Part shown: in pieces, positions 12,001 through 28,507 of the stretch
How the letters are laid out: each line of letters starts with the position of its first letter
Numbering within the stretch: position 1 is the first letter of the stretch
DNA from: Heterostelium multicystogenum
Lineage: Eukaryota > Evosea > Eumycetozoa > Acytosteliales > Acytosteliaceae
Assembly: GCA_003667245.1 (NCBI GenBank)
Contig: RCNN01000113.1
Location: 1-64,000, forward strand
Direction of reading: 5' to 3'
DNA length: 64,000 nt
Translations under genes and position numbers: made by a program
Notes under the pieces: model-generated
What the model was told of the DNA's origin: nothing
Database searches by the model: none
What the model saw: the letters and a program-made list of their open reading frames with translations, nothing else

Positions 12001-12160
12001 TCCATATCTCATTACTATTACTATTATTATTATTATTATTATGTACATCTTTCAAATTATTAGTTTGGCTATGGTTGGTTGAATTTTGATTGAAACTTCT
12101 GGCATTTTGGATTTTTTTTGGATTTGCTTTGATGAAAATCTTTGATTCTGAGTTTTCCAT
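9048..12160 (-). CDS. RasGAP + VPS9 domain protein (GAPVD1/Gapex-5-like)
   Basis: Predicted dual regulator of small GTPases on endosomes: an N-terminal RasGAP-type helical domain and a C-terminal VPS9 domain that activates Rab5-family GTPases. After an Asn-rich N-terminus, RasGAP-like blocks appear (TRAIFNGCLTELEERLHLEL, FALKWFTKKCLELI, FSSYIIPELVKPNNVYMI). The VPS9 part shows INHFKSPEDMLNCIKETFDT, PDQLIPILAYIILASRVENI, VSHVQYIKLYAE and FLRFIDAIVYL. Exons: 10891-12160, 9942-10822 (with an extra A in AAAA near 10468), about 9736-9877, about 9378-9640 and 9048-9293. The introns are short with good GT/AG ends; the 5' border of the VPS9 exon near 9640 is unresolved. The domain order equals animal GAPVD1. 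No catalytic Arg finger was confirmed, so GAP activity is uncertain. Confidence 0.82.
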
Positions 12161-13110
12161 TATTATTTGAAACAAGTAATATAAGTAAATAGTTATAGGT
12201 TTATTGTTATTTTCATATATATAAGTACAGTTATTATTACTCTTATTGATGCTATTATTGTTTGGTGTTATATGTGAGGAAGGGAGAAGGGATTGAGTTT
12301 ATCATTAATAAATTAAATATTTAGGTTTGTTTCGTTTACAATTTGGAATGGATGATTGATGGTTGATTTTGTGTGATTGATTGAACTGGTTGAAAAAATG
12401 TAATAAACAAGTAAGTGCAAGTAAAAATAGTATGAATCAAAAATTGAGATATATATATTTATGTGTAGTATTATATTGGCTAAAGTGGGGTGTGAGAGTG
12501 GAGCGACGTAAATATATATTTTATTTTCAAAATTTCATATGGAGGAAGGGTTGAAGTTATCAGAGATATTCTGTGATTATTTTTGATTTTCATAAGTGGT
12601 TGTGAAAGAATGTTATTGTTGTTGTTGCAATTAGTTTTAAAACTAAATCTTCGATTGTTTGTTAGTTTATTTGTTTGTTTGATTTCTCGGTCTATTCACT
12701 TCACTACAATTCTATTCACAGCTTCCACAATACCTCTTAATGTGTGTTGGTTTTATTTGTGAGTACAAAGACAAAATAAAATTCTGATGATTTTTGGTCA
12801 AGCTTGTGTTGTTTCTTGGTTTAAATTATATGTATGGTGGTTGATGTTGTTTGATTCAATGTTTACTCAAATGTAACAATAAATGAGTGATAGCCCTACT
12901 TTATTTTAGTTCAGTACCAAAACTGGTGTATTTAATTTCTCAAAATTTAAAGAGTTGTTTTTAATTTCAGAAAAGTCAGTCCACTTTTATTCCTATTCAT
13001 ATTTTAGAAGGTTGTGAATCGAATCGAACATTCAAACTATTGTTAGAACAATGAATTCTTAAGTTGTGTTTTGTCCGATAAGATTTGAGATCCTACTACA
13101 CGACATAAAC

Positions 13111-13128
13111 ACTTATCATGTGATAAGT
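13111..13128. promoter_or_regulatory. Perfect palindrome with GATA cores
   Basis: ACTTATCA-TG-TGATAAGT: 8-base arms and a 2-base spacer. Each arm carries a TTATC/GATAA core, the consensus of GATA zinc-finger factors, which are numerous in dictyostelids. About 335 bases upstream of the polymerase ATG. Binding is inferred only. Confidence 0.4.
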
Positions 13129-13220
13129 ATTTTATAATGATAATAATGCTAAACATTTAAATAATGTTTAAGAAAATGTAATAAGTAAGATGCAGTACAT
13201 AACTGTTACCTATCAATCTA

Positions 13221-13244
13221 TTTATCTTTATCTTTATCTTTATC
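13221..13244. promoter_or_regulatory. Four tandem TTTATC units (GATA-like cluster)
   Basis: TTTATC is repeated four times head to tail, giving four GATAAA sites on the minus strand at 6-base spacing. With the GATA palindrome 93 bases upstream it looks like a factor-binding cluster, though a simple repeat is the alternative. Confidence 0.35.
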
Positions 13245-13403
13245 TTCCTTGAAGTGATACTTGAGGTGTTTATTGAAAGTAATTGGTGTGATTAATTAAT
13301 ATATTATATTAGAGTGAGTTCAATCGTAGTAATATGTTTCTTAGACATATTTCTAAGAAAATGAAAAGTTTCATTATTTTTGTTGAACCTATGTTTGGTG
13401 AAG

Positions 13404-13422
13404 GTGTGATGTGACATCACAC
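13404..13422. promoter_or_regulatory. Perfect 9+1+9 palindrome just upstream of the polymerase start
   Basis: GTGTGATGT-G-ACATCACAC ends 40 bases before the ATG at 13463. It is GC-richer than its surroundings and contains a TGATGTGACATCA core resembling a bZIP half-site pair. It could bind a dimeric factor or form a hairpin in the 5' UTR. Confidence 0.45.
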
Positions 13423-13462
13423 AAGATAGATGTAATGTTTCAAAGTATATTTGGTATATGCA

Positions 13463-16400
13463 ATGATGGATGACGATGAGTTTGATTTGCCTGTCGATTC
13501 CGATTTTTTAAGCTTATTGCAACAGACATCGACAACGACATCGACTGCTTCAAATGCGGTTGCTATTGATGTATCTGCGAAGCTACTCAATACACCACCT
13601 ACTCCAGCAGCTGTATCATTGACGTCTACAACTTCTCAAAGTAAATCTAGTGTAAGCAACACTACCACCGCTACCAACAATATCGCAAATGGAGCTGCAC
13701 CATCGTTGGTCAAGCCTGCTTCTGGTGTGGTAGTACCCATCAAGCCAATTCTAATTAAACAGAATACCTCGATTCTGAAGCTAAGTAACAACTCCAGCAC
13801 ACCATCCTTGAATAGGAGCAATAGCAATGGAAGCAGTGGCTTTGCTTCTTCTCCTTCCAGGAGTACTAGTTTTGATTGTAATACAGAGTCACAGTTGACT
13901 TCATTATCACAATCTCAATCTCAGTCTCAGACATTGGCATCTTCACTATCAAGATCAAATTCAAATAATGAAAGTCAGCTTGGTGAAAGCATATCTGATT
14001 CTAGCAGCAATACGACTACAAAGTCACCAAATCAGCTTGTTAGAAGCAACAGTAATGGAGGTAATGGAAATACGTCACCTGTTCAAGCAAAAAACAATGT
14101 TGTAAAGCCAGCGATGTCACCTCTCAAACTCTTACCTCTTAATTTGAAAACAGTGACCAATCCCAATCCTGGTTTCAATGTATCTATCAATATCAATCGG
14201 TCAGCTACACCGTCAGCTAACTCGAGCACATCGCCTATTAAATCAATCAATACAAACATGGCAAGCACCACCGGTAACATGACTATTCCTTCCTCACCAT
14301 CTAAATTTGCTCCAAAACTCAAGCCTTTGCCCATCATCAACATGAGAAACCTCTCACCTGTTGAACAGCAAAATCAAATGAGACAAGCCTACAAGAATCA
14401 TCAATTCAGTCAGATGGTCAACAATCTCAACAATCATGGCAGCAACAACAGTGATACATGGAAATCGAATAAAGTACACTCTTTGTCAAATGATCCGACC
14501 AACAACGATCAATATCCCTCGAAGAAACAAAGATCAATCGACGAATCAATCGATTTCGATGCACCAGACTCTGGTATAATTATCACCTCAACAACAAAAG
14601 CTTCGCCAGCAACCAACAAAACAGAAAAGAAATTGAATGCATACTATACTGGGTCTAATGATGATATCTTTGACCCTTCTCACTGTATCGATATTGACAG
14701 CGATGCTACTGAAGATCCATTCATATCAAAACCAACTGTACCATTACCAATCATCACTCCAATACCAGTGACAACCACCACAACAACAACTACTACTACA
14801 ACATCAGCCAACAGTTTAACTCCAAAAACACCAGTAAACAACAAGAAGTTTACACCGAAATCTGCAACACCAAAACAAAGATTCACCTACGAAAGTGTAA
14901 CTCTTACCACTGACAATGTGGTAATACCAAAGGACTTCGAAGAAGAGAAACCTCTCCCACCTGCTTTTGGACTGTTCAATCAGTACAAGAGAATCCAAAC
15001 AACAAAAATTGTAACTCCTCATGGCTACACCGAAGTTTCAGACTCATTCAATGTCGAGCAGCTCCAGACTTTCATTAATGACAAAGCTGACCATATTTTG
15101 TTTGTCTCATTTGGTATGCTCTTTGATAACGACAATACAAACTTTAGGTCTCATGACAAGAAAAAGTCAAAGAAACAATCCACTGAAGACGACCAATCGC
15201 CGAACAAAAACACAAGGGGACGCTCCCCTACCTCTAAGAAAAGTGAATCAAACGACGGAGAAAGCGATTCGTCGTCAGCAACTTCACAAAATGAACCAAT
15301 TGGAATATCATTGTATATTCCGATTGTCACCAATAAGGACGTCTCTAATCAAGATGGCTCAATGTTCATAGCCAAGTACCATCTATCTTTAGTCTCTAAC
15401 AGTGGTGGTTCACCCCGCGAAAAGCTGGCTTTTATGGTTCGGCTTCTTGAAGATGAAACAATTAAGAAAATATCTTTTAATGCACAGGACTCTCTCAAGC
15501 CCATGCTCTGGCATAATCAGTGGATGCGACCAAATAACTTGCTTGATCCTCGAATTGGCGCGTGGGTATACGATCCAGAGTCTGAGATAATGAAGGGATA
15601 CGAGTTGACCTATCTGTATCACCAGTTTGTCGAGAATGATAAATATGAAAAAGAACACTTTATGCCGCTGGTCAAAGCAATCAAAACTGTTGACAACCTC
15701 TCACCCCTACTCGTATCCAACAACAATCACTTTTCCATGTTCACAAATGACCTTAAAAACTCGTCACTTCTAATGATAGCTCTTGAAAACCTATTAACTT
15801 TGTATAATCTGCAGATGCCTTTCTACCAAGAGATGAAGATTGCGCCAATTCTTTCCAGTGGGTATAATCCCTTATAAGGATTCAATCAGTCCATCTTCGC
15901 ACTAGCTACTAATCTTTTCGTTTGCCTTTAGGAATGGAGTTACATGGAATTACTTTCAGTCCTACCACTTTTAAGAAATGTTCAACTCGTTTACTTTCAT
16001 ATGTGCAGAGTCTTCAAAGTAAGTGGAATACGAAATTTAAAAAAAGAGTCAGCCAAGTCATTATCCAGTCCAGTCCAGATCAAAGAGTTCCTTCTTACAG
16101 AGTTCAAGATCACAGTTGAGCAAACATCCAAGCAAACTCTTGTTGAGCTGCTTAATAAGAATAGAGATTTCGATTATGTCAAAGATATCCTCAACTATAG
16201 ACACTGTAATAAGATTCTCACCACATATGTGCAACCTTACCTAGGCATAGTTGGAAACGACAAAGTACCTTCGATTCATTGTCATTGGGTTCATACTGGA
16301 ACAGCCACTGGTAGACTTTCATCCAAACTTCCTGTAGGTCTCAAATAATGTTATCACTCTGGAATCCATTACTAACAAATACAACTATAGAACTTGCAAA

Positions 16401-17303
16401 ATCTTCCAAGAAATGCTTTGAATGTAAACTATAATGATGAAGATTCAGAGCTGTCCGAATTTAGAATAGATGATGACGATTTTGAAGATGTGGATGAAGA
16501 TGAAAATCAAAATATATCTATAAATATTCGAGATGGATTTGTGGCAAGAGAAGGATATACACTCATTGGTCTCGACTATAGTCAGATTGAATTGAGGATT
16601 ATGACTCATTTCTCAAAGGATCAGAAATTAGAGGAATACTTTGAGAAAGGTGTCGATGTATTCAAGCATATGGCACATCATTATCTTGGAAAACCAGTGG
16701 ACCAAATCACCTCAGGCGAAAGAGAACGAACCAAAAGAATTGTGTATGGTATTATGTATGGTATTGGGCCTTTCTCATTAAGTCAAATTCTCAATGTTTC
16801 AAATGAGAGAGCTGGTCAATACATTCAAGATTTTCTGAACAAAGTTCCAGGCAATAAGAAACTATATTGAAACTGAGAAGCGAAATATCAAAAGTAAAGA
16901 ATTTATCAAAACAATAGGTGGAAGAAGAAGGTTGCTACCCGACGCAAGCTCAAATGAATCGCGAAAGTCGAGCAGAGCTTTCAGGCAAACCGTTAACAGT
17001 ATTATCCAAGGTAGTGCATCTGATATTATTAAAGAAGCGATGTTGAAAATCGACCAATACCTCATGGAGATTTCGAAAACATTTGACGAACCTCACAACG
17101 ATCCAAGACTCCTTTTACAAATCCACGACGAACTGATATATGAAGTTCCAGATTCAATGCTCTCACCGGAAGTTGTTGAAAAAATTAAATCAATCATGGA
17201 GAATGTGTACCAAGATGACCTCACTGTTCAACTAGCAGTTACAACATCAACCGGAAAATCATGGGGATCAATGAAACCCTACAAAATTGAACAGCAAAAC
17301 TAA
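13463..17303 (+). CDS. Family A DNA polymerase, theta/nu type, without helicase domain
   Basis: Predicted repair polymerase (translesion or end-joining) related to POLQ/POLN. The first half is a low-complexity Ser/Thr/Asn-rich region, followed from about 14900 by a degenerate exonuclease-like domain (LLDPRIGAWVYDPE) and the polymerase core. HTGTATGRLSSKLPNLQNLP spans an intron (16334-16390). Motif A is LIGLDYSQIELRIMTHFS (about 16561), motif B RTKRIVYGIMYGIG (about 16729) and motif C LLLQIHDELIYEV (about 17110), so the catalytic Asp and HDE residues are present. An acidic insert rich in Asp/Glu lies at about 16430-16520, before motif A. An intron near 15862-15931 precedes MELHGITFSP. Single-base disruptions are needed near 16040 (poly-A) and 16852. 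Start at the first ATG, 13463. No SF2 helicase is encoded upstream, which fits POLN or a split theta. Confidence 0.88.
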
Positions 17304-17363
17304 TAGAACTAATTTGGTTAAACTCCAACATTAGTAAATTAATTTAATTTATACATTATTCAA

Positions 17364-19541
17364 TCAATCATCATTTCTTTCCTGCTGTTGTTGCTGAGTT
17401 GGTTGTCTTTGTTGTCTTGATTGCTTTTCTTTCTTTCTGGATATTGCTTTTTCCATTTTTTGCTTGTTTTGTTTGTTCTTTTCAAAGTTTTCGTCCTGTT
17501 CTGGATCGTAGAGTGGCTTGCTAAATGAAAAAATCTGTACTCCACACTTTTGAGTGACCCTTGCTGGTACGTTTCTGTTTAGTTGCTTGCTAGATCGAGA
17601 TCCAAATTGTATGGCTTTCTTGATAAGCTTGGTGGACTCTGTCAGGCTAAGAGTCTTGGCCAATTCTCTAAGTATCTTTTTGTCTCCGGTGCCCTGTGGC
17701 AAACTTAGATCACAAACATAGGAAAGTGGGACACTATTGAGATACTCGATGACGTTCTCATCTAAATAGGGGAATCTTGGCTCTCTGCGATTACTGCTAA
17801 TAACTCTGTCATCTCTCCCCAGATTTCTCTTCCAAATACGATTGAAATCCTTGTTCAACTCTGATTGCAGCACTTCCCATGATCCTCGAGCAAAAGCACT
17901 ACGATGTCTTCCATAACCTGCAAGCTGTTCATCTGCGCCTGATCCCATGAGCAATACTTTGCATGTTGTCATTACACGCTGTTGGTCGTTACTTCCATGA
18001 ACAATGCCCTCGCCACGACCTGCGAACCAGAGTGCAAGTGATATTGTCATATCCATGATCGTAATTGCAGGGAAAGAAAGTTGATACACAATTGGCTTTG
18101 CCAATCCATCCACTGGTCTGTTACATTTACTTTGATAAGTATCCACTCACGGTCCGGTGCCATTTCACGCAACTCATATAGTCCAGAGATCGCCGTCTTT
18201 CTATCTGGGACTTTGTCAAACTCCTCGCTCGATGCATTGTCACTACCAAACGCTACATTAATTAGGTGGATCGGCTCACCTGCTGGTATATGTCTATGTG
18301 AAACTGCAGCGAGCACCATCGAATCCAAACCTCCACTAAACAAAACACCAACACGACCAGGAAGTGCAACAGGTCTTTCCAAACAAAAATCAGGACGAAC
18401 TAAATCTGGCATTCAAGAGTTAGATCTGGCAATCCTGTTACTCTAGTTGAAACCGAACGACTCAACTTTTCAAACAAACCATCTCTATATCCCTCAAAAC
18501 TGATTGATTCCACTCGCTACCGTCTAAAGGTGTCATAATAGTTCTTCTACCAAATGGATAGAAATGCAATTGATCAATCTCATTCTTTTGATTAATATTG
18601 TTGCTATTTGTAGCATTTGAATGAGTATCTGTTGTTACTGTTGATGATGTTGCTGTAGTTGTAGTTGCTGGAGTAGGCTGATCACTCTCATCATCATTGT
18701 CATTATCGTAGTCTAATGTTGTAATACCAATATTGTTGACGAGTGAATTGTTATCCCATGGGTGGCTTTCAAGTCTAACGAATGGCTCATTAAGATTCTG
18801 AGGAAAATGAATAGAATATAAACCAAAGGTGTTCACCTCATTCCATTGTGGTAATGGTTTTGTATCGTCTATTCCATTGGGAATGAACCAATGGAGGACA
18901 ATATAAATCTTTCATTACTCTTATTGACCAACAATGAACGTCTACCCAAGACATCTCTTCCAAACCATAACTTTCTAGCTGCTCTCTAAGAGTAGTAACA
19001 AACTTCTGTAAGTAATCAAGTTCCTGGTTAAAAGCCAAGCAAGTCACAATAGATCAACTTAACATACATTCCAATAGACAAATGCAAATGGTCCTTTGAT
19101 TTTTAAGATCAATTGCACGAAAGCATCGTTGGCGATACCACTGTTGTCGAGTGAGTTTAAATCGGCCTGGTTGAGCAAGTGCAGCAACAGTTGTGTATCA
19201 TTTTGATGTGTGCCAATGTCGTAACCATCGAACAGCTCACCGTTCCACATTAATATATTTCCGTTGCTGTCGTGTTGTGGTTGTTGGGTCAACTCGCCTC
19301 TCATACCGAGGACCGATGCCATCATAGTGATATTGATAGTGAAAGAACCACACTCCAGCGTCATATTCTCGACGACCTGCGAGTCTGGGCCACGATTCAC
19401 CAAACGGCTGACCAAGTCAGCCAATACCTCCTCGGTTGATCCCGTAGTTGAATCGGTGGTCTGCGCAGATCCGACATCATTTGAGCAGCCTATAGGATCC
19501 AATACAGTAACCCCTGAGATTACAAAAGATATACCGCACAT
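17364..19541 (-). CDS. asnsd1: Asparagine synthetase domain-containing protein 1 (ASNSD1-like)
   Basis: N-terminal Ntn glutamine amidotransferase-like domain (MCGISFVISG with Cys2; RGPDS; LRGELTQQP; NGELFDG; NDTQLLLHLL; KGPFAFVYW), then after an intron (18986-19067) RKLWFGRDVLGRRSLL. The PP-loop synthetase domain has VGVLFSGGLDSMVLAAVSHR, VLLMGSGADEQLAGYGRHR, NLGRDDRVISSNRREPRFPY and LDENVIEYLNS. This domain series and the GADEQLAGYGRHR motif match ASNSD1, a conserved protein of uncertain substrate, better than true asparagine synthetase. A Thr/Asn-rich insert sits at about 18580-18720, and the C-terminus ends in a Lys/Gln-rich tail. At least four single-base disruptions (near 18875, 18490, 18420 and 18110) must be bridged. 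Converges on the polymerase gene with 60 bases between stop codons. Confidence 0.9.
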
Positions 19542-23644
<4,103 letters not shown>

Positions 23645-24171
23645 ACAATAGGAGATTTTTCGAATCAAAAAAAAAACTTTAATTTTTCTTTAACTCTGTA
23701 CCTCATTAACACATTAATTAAAAATCCTTTTTAAAAAAAAAATTAAAAAAAAAAACCCATACCAAAATAATAACAAACAACTACAACTCAAACAAATGAT
23801 AAAGTACTTGGATTTATAAGTTTAAATGTATATTATAAACTAAAAAAATAGTGACAATGATAAATAAATATTATAATAATCTTCACACAAACTTAGCATT
23901 GTAAACACACACCAAGCGATGATGACAAACTCTAGCTTTTCAATTAATTTTATTTTTAAAATTGTTTTTCAAGAAATTTTATTGAACCCTCAATTTAGTT
24001 TGATGTTGTTTTTATTAGGCTACAAAATTTAAATTAGTTTGAAGTGAAGTGAACATTGATCATTTGTTTAGTTTATAATCAACCTACAGAGAGAGAGAGA
24101 TATATAGATTAACTTTGAAATTTGTACTATCGTGTATATCATATATTATTATTAGTATTATTTAGCTTAAG
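23645..24171. other. Intergenic, AT-rich
   Basis: 3' UTR of rac1 (poly-A rich) and the promoter of the TPR gene. A short GA repeat lies near 24091-24100. No gene seen. Confidence 0.6.
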
Positions 24172-25444
24172 ATGGAAGTAGACAATTGGAAGCAATTTAT
24201 TAGTTCAATTGAATCAATCTCATTAGATGAGTCAAAGGAAAAGTTGAATGATGTCCTCAAACAGCTTGATGTCCCAGAGAGCTACCAAGAGACTATCTCC
24301 AGTGCTGCATACTTATTGTTGGAGGCTTAGTATGTATTGATCTTCAAATAGGTTAGGTATTCTTAGAATCTGTTGTTAATCAACTTCTCTTTTAATTGCA
24401 GTAAGAATAACAAGAGTACTCCAAGAGAAGAAGCCATTAAAACATTGATTGAAATAGAAAAGTCAGCACCAGAGGATCTTAAGCTTCGTGTCGGTTACAA
24501 TATTGGTCTTATTTTGTTTGGATATGTAGGTTGATCTCAATATTGATGCTGACCTTCATACTAATTCCTTTTTTAATCTGAATTATTAGTCTCAACTTTT
24601 TACTGATAGTGTCCAAGTCAGTCTTTTACTCAATGCTTCTGAATTCCTTCAGAAAGTAACTTCAATCAATCAACAACACTTGGATTCATTGATTGTATTG
24701 AGTGAAACATATTCGAAATTGGTATGATTTTAGTATACAGTTTTCCTTAATACTCTTGTCATCGATCACCAATAACTAATTATTAATATTAATTTCCAGT
24801 CAACTATTACAAGTGATAATCAAAGAATGTTCTATTCAACAAAGAGCAGAGAGTTTCTCAGATATGTTGAGATGGCAAAGAAAGGAGAGGACTTTAAATT
24901 GGCACCATCTACTTACACCAAGATTGAGACAGCCAAAAATCTCAAAGAAAAGGCAACAGAGTATTTCAAAGTTGGAAACTACAAGGATTCACTTGTAAAC
25001 TACTATTATGCCAAAAACTATATTACAGGTTTGATGGATTTGAACTCGGAAAAAGAAAAAGAAATCAAGGCTTTGAGAATCATTTTATTAAATAATATTG
25101 TAGGTTTTCGAAAGAAATATTTATTTAGGAGAGTGGAATATTAACATTCAATTTCCATTTTTTAGGCCGTTTGCTTGATGAAACAAAACAAATTTGATAA
25201 TGCAATTAGATCTTTAGATGAAGTGTTGGCTGAAGATCCAAAGAATGTAAAGGCCTTATTCAGACGTGGTAAATCACACACTGAACTCAAAAACTTTACT
25301 CTTGCAGAGACTGATCTTCAAGCAGCCAAAGCTATCACACCAAATGATAAAGAAATTATTGCTGCACTTAATGATTTAAAGATAAAATCCAAGGCTCAAA
25401 ATCAAAGAGAGGGAAGAGCTTTTGCTAAGGTATTTGATGAATAA
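24172..25444 (+). CDS. TPR co-chaperone-like protein
   Basis: Five exons: 24172-24329, 24402-24525, 24590-24721, 24800-25099 and 25166-25444. All introns are 64-78 bases with clean GT/AG ends and joined phases, and no frameshift is needed. The C-terminal half holds a three-repeat TPR array: AKNLKEKATEYFKVGNYKDS, LLNNIAVCLMKQNKFDNAIR and VKALFRRGKSHTELKNFTLA. Asn, Lys and Arg residues stand at positions used by TPR clamps that hold the EEVD tail of HSP90/HSP70. The order (TPR array, then a charged helix ending GRAFAKVFDE) resembles FKBP- or AIP-type immunophilins, but no PPIase domain is seen in the N-terminal half, which is helical and unrecognised. Likely a cytosolic co-chaperone. Confidence 0.85.
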
Positions 25445-25611
25445 ACATGTAAACGATAAACCAACCAAACAGTATATATATTAAATATTTTATAGACATT
25501 AGTTGATAGAATAACAAAACAATACAAAACGAATAAATATGTTTAGTTAAGCTTCAAGCGAGGGTGATTGATTCGATTCACATGTTATTTATTTATCAAT
25601 GAAATTTCTCT

Positions 25612-28220
25612 TTATATATGAAATGGTTGAAGAAGAATTTTACATGTTTGTGATTTGATTGGTGTAGTCTGGTAAACGTCAAACTCTTTGTAATATAGGT
25701 TGTCCGGGAGTTTAACAAGATCGTTGACGGACATCTTATTTGATCCAACTTTTTTGGTGGTTTGCTGTTCGAGTAGTTCTAGTTGTTCTCTTTCTCGTTG
25801 TTTTCTTATAAGTTCCTGAATAGTGTCGTCCAGTTGCTTGTCTTTGACAACCTGGCAATCGCCCAAAATTATATCGAGTATTTCCTTTGAGAAGTTGTTG
25901 TTGGGATAGGAGCAACGCAAAAGTAAGACAATGCGCTCCATTGGATTTGGTAGTGTTTGGAGGATGATGAGTAGAAGTTTCTGGTTGATAGCATTTCCAA
26001 TGAAATGAATGTTTTCACTCTCTATATATTGACGAGCTAGCTCAGGAGTGAATAGGTTGCGGTGTTTCAAGACACTGAATATCGATGCATAGTAATCTTG
26101 GTAGTTCAAGTGAGATAGTGAAAGATTTAGAGCTGGGAGCAATTCTTTTTTGAACTGATCAAAAGTCATACGTTTTGGTTGATGCTTTGAAAGGTAGATC
26201 TCAGTTGCAACTATATAGCTGTTGGCATCTTTTGTGAAAGTGCTGTTGTTGAAGAGTTCCATGGCGCTGTCGTATTCATGGTTGTAGAGCAAAGAGCTCA
26301 TCTTACAGTTGTATAGCTTTTGCTTGAAATTATCAATTCGAAGATCCTCCCATTCGAGATTGTCCACTAGCTGTCTTGGGTCAAGATGATTCTCGATAAC
26401 GTAGTCAGAGTAGAGTTTAAGTGTTTCAGATCGAAGAATCTTTGGATTTTTGGTGATAAGTGTTAACATTAAACGAGATGCCAGCTGGATATCGTGTGCA
26501 TTAAGGAGTCCAATGATAAGTCCATTCCAGGTGACGACGGATTCCTTGAGGATGGCAAGATCCTCGTTTGGTATCAAGAATTCTTGTACTGCATATTCAA
26601 TATTATTCTTTAGTTTATCTTGTAGTTGAAGTGGTTGCATGAAAAGATCTCTAAACATCGATGGGACCATGGGGAGGAATTGAGTGAAATATTGGTGGGT
26701 GGTGAGAACAGTTTGGATAGTTTGGGCAGCCTGGATAATAAGGTCATCGTATGGAATGAGGTTTTGGGAGAAGTTGAAGTGTTGGAGATGCTTAATTAAA
26801 CTGTGTGGGTCTTCTTGGTTTCCTTTCATACCACGAGATAAAGTTGTTGAAGTTGATTATCCTCAGGTGTTGGTTCCCCAAGGACTATATTGCCAGTGAG
26901 GACCTCTGAGACAACAGGATCGAGTATTTCATCAATTTTGTTGGGGATTGGTGCGTTGATTGTTTCAGATTTTTCTGTCTGGCACAAACGATCGACTAAA
27001 TTCGAACCAGAAGAGTGTGCAGAGCTGGTGTCTCAGAATAGTCTTGGGACGAGTTGGCTTTTTGTTGGAGTGCTTCGTCAAGCTGCGTCAGATGGTGTCT
27101 GTAGAATAAACGGATGGTCGACAAGCTTGGTGTTTTGCCGTTGTTTGTCGTACGCAGTTGCAGCAGCGTCATTAAAGCGGGACGATAGGCTCCAAAGTGG
27201 AGATATAGTTGTATCAAGTAGCGCGAGGTAGTCTCGACTTGCTGACTGTTCTTTGCTGCGAGTACTTGGGACAAGAAGCTGTATATATCCTGCTTGTCAT
27301 CGAGACATTGATTCAGTAGCAGAAGATTTGCCATTAAACGCGAGGACACTGTTGATAAAGAGTTGGCAAGAAGTTGCAGCGACTCATTGTGGTCGTAGGC
27401 TGTCTGTGGATAAGTGTTGCGAATAAGTGACTCCAAAATGTATTGAATGATATCGACACGTTGAAAACGCTCCAGTGAAATAGCCATGTTTCTCACGACA
27501 AAGAACTGAAGAGCCAGATGATGTGTAGACATATTTGGGAACAGCTTAAAGTGTGAAAAGAGGGAGCATGTTCTTTGTACTCTCATGTCGTCGGATACAG
27601 TGCAATAGAACTGCAAGAACATATTCAACATATCGACGGTTAGCTTGTTTGGCTGTTCCAATCCAATGAAGTTGATCAACTCGTCTGCCTCTGATAGTCT
27701 ATGATAGTTGATTGATGAATCAAAGAAATATGATTGTAACCTAGATATCAAACAAAGAATGTAATTAGCGAATTGCAGTCAGAGCGCAACCAAAAGATGG
27801 TGATGATTATAGCTCCCTTGTTGATTGTAGACACCTACAAAGTAATGATCTTAACAGAGTCATTTTCTTTCTTATGAAGTTCTTTAGTTTATTTACAATG
27901 ATTTCATTCTCTTTGGTTTTTGGTATATATTGTTTAGGTTGTTGTTGACGATTGTGGAGTTGTTGTTGTTGTTGCTGCTGAATCTGTGGCTGTTGCTGTG
28001 ATTGCGATGATGTTGATCTGTTGATGTTGAAATCACGTTTTGTTGAGTGGCTTGTATTTGATAGATCTACTTCATCTACTTTATTGGTATTATTACTTCC
28101 ACTATTGCTGTTACTGTTATAATATCTACATCCTAATGATGTTAATGCTGCAGCTCTAGATGTTGCAGAAATGGATGATCTACCTCCAACCAAAGCCAGA
28201 TTGGTTAGAAACCGATTCAT
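25612..28220 (-). CDS. Probable mitochondrial helical-repeat (PPR-like) protein
   Basis: Exon 1 starts MNRFLTNLALVGGRSSISAT, an Arg/Ser-rich, acid-free leader typical of mitochondrial targeting, then a Gln-rich low-complexity stretch (about 27940-28010). After an intron (about 27742-27870, border approximate) the protein is a long series of paired helices (LINFIGLEQPNKLTVDMLN, YRPALMTLLQLRTTNNG, HDIQLASRLMLTLITKNPKI, YDSAMELFNNSTFTKDAN) with spacing reminiscent of pentatricopeptide repeats. Two indels, near 26998 and 26845, must be bridged; the intermediate frame reads NLVDRLCQTEKSETINAP. I infer a role in mitochondrial RNA metabolism by analogy only; no catalytic motif is visible. Convergent with the TPR gene (167 bases apart). 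Confidence 0.65.
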
Positions 28221-28507
28221 TATTTCGTAGTGTTACACAAATAGCTATAGCTATGGCTATTCCTGCTATTTATATATATCTAGGTCGATCGATGCAATGC
28301 AATGCACATAAACGAATCAGTGTCAAATTCAGTGTGTCAATAATGAAAAAACTATTTGCTTTTCAAGTTGTGTGAGTTACGAATTTTTTTTGCGGAAAGG
28401 TAAGACAACTCGACTGGACTTTATATCTTTATTTGTATTCATTTACATTATAATTTATTAGTTAGAGTTAGTTTTAGTAACATGATTGATTAAGGATAAA
28501 GGCATCT

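Larger units (their letters stand above)
12161..13462. promoter_or_regulatory. Divergent promoter region between GAPVD1-like and DNA polymerase genes
   Basis: 1.3 kb AT-rich spacer between two divergently transcribed genes. It contains GATA-type sites and two perfect palindromes (listed separately) on the polymerase side. No coding segment seen. Confidence 0.6.
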
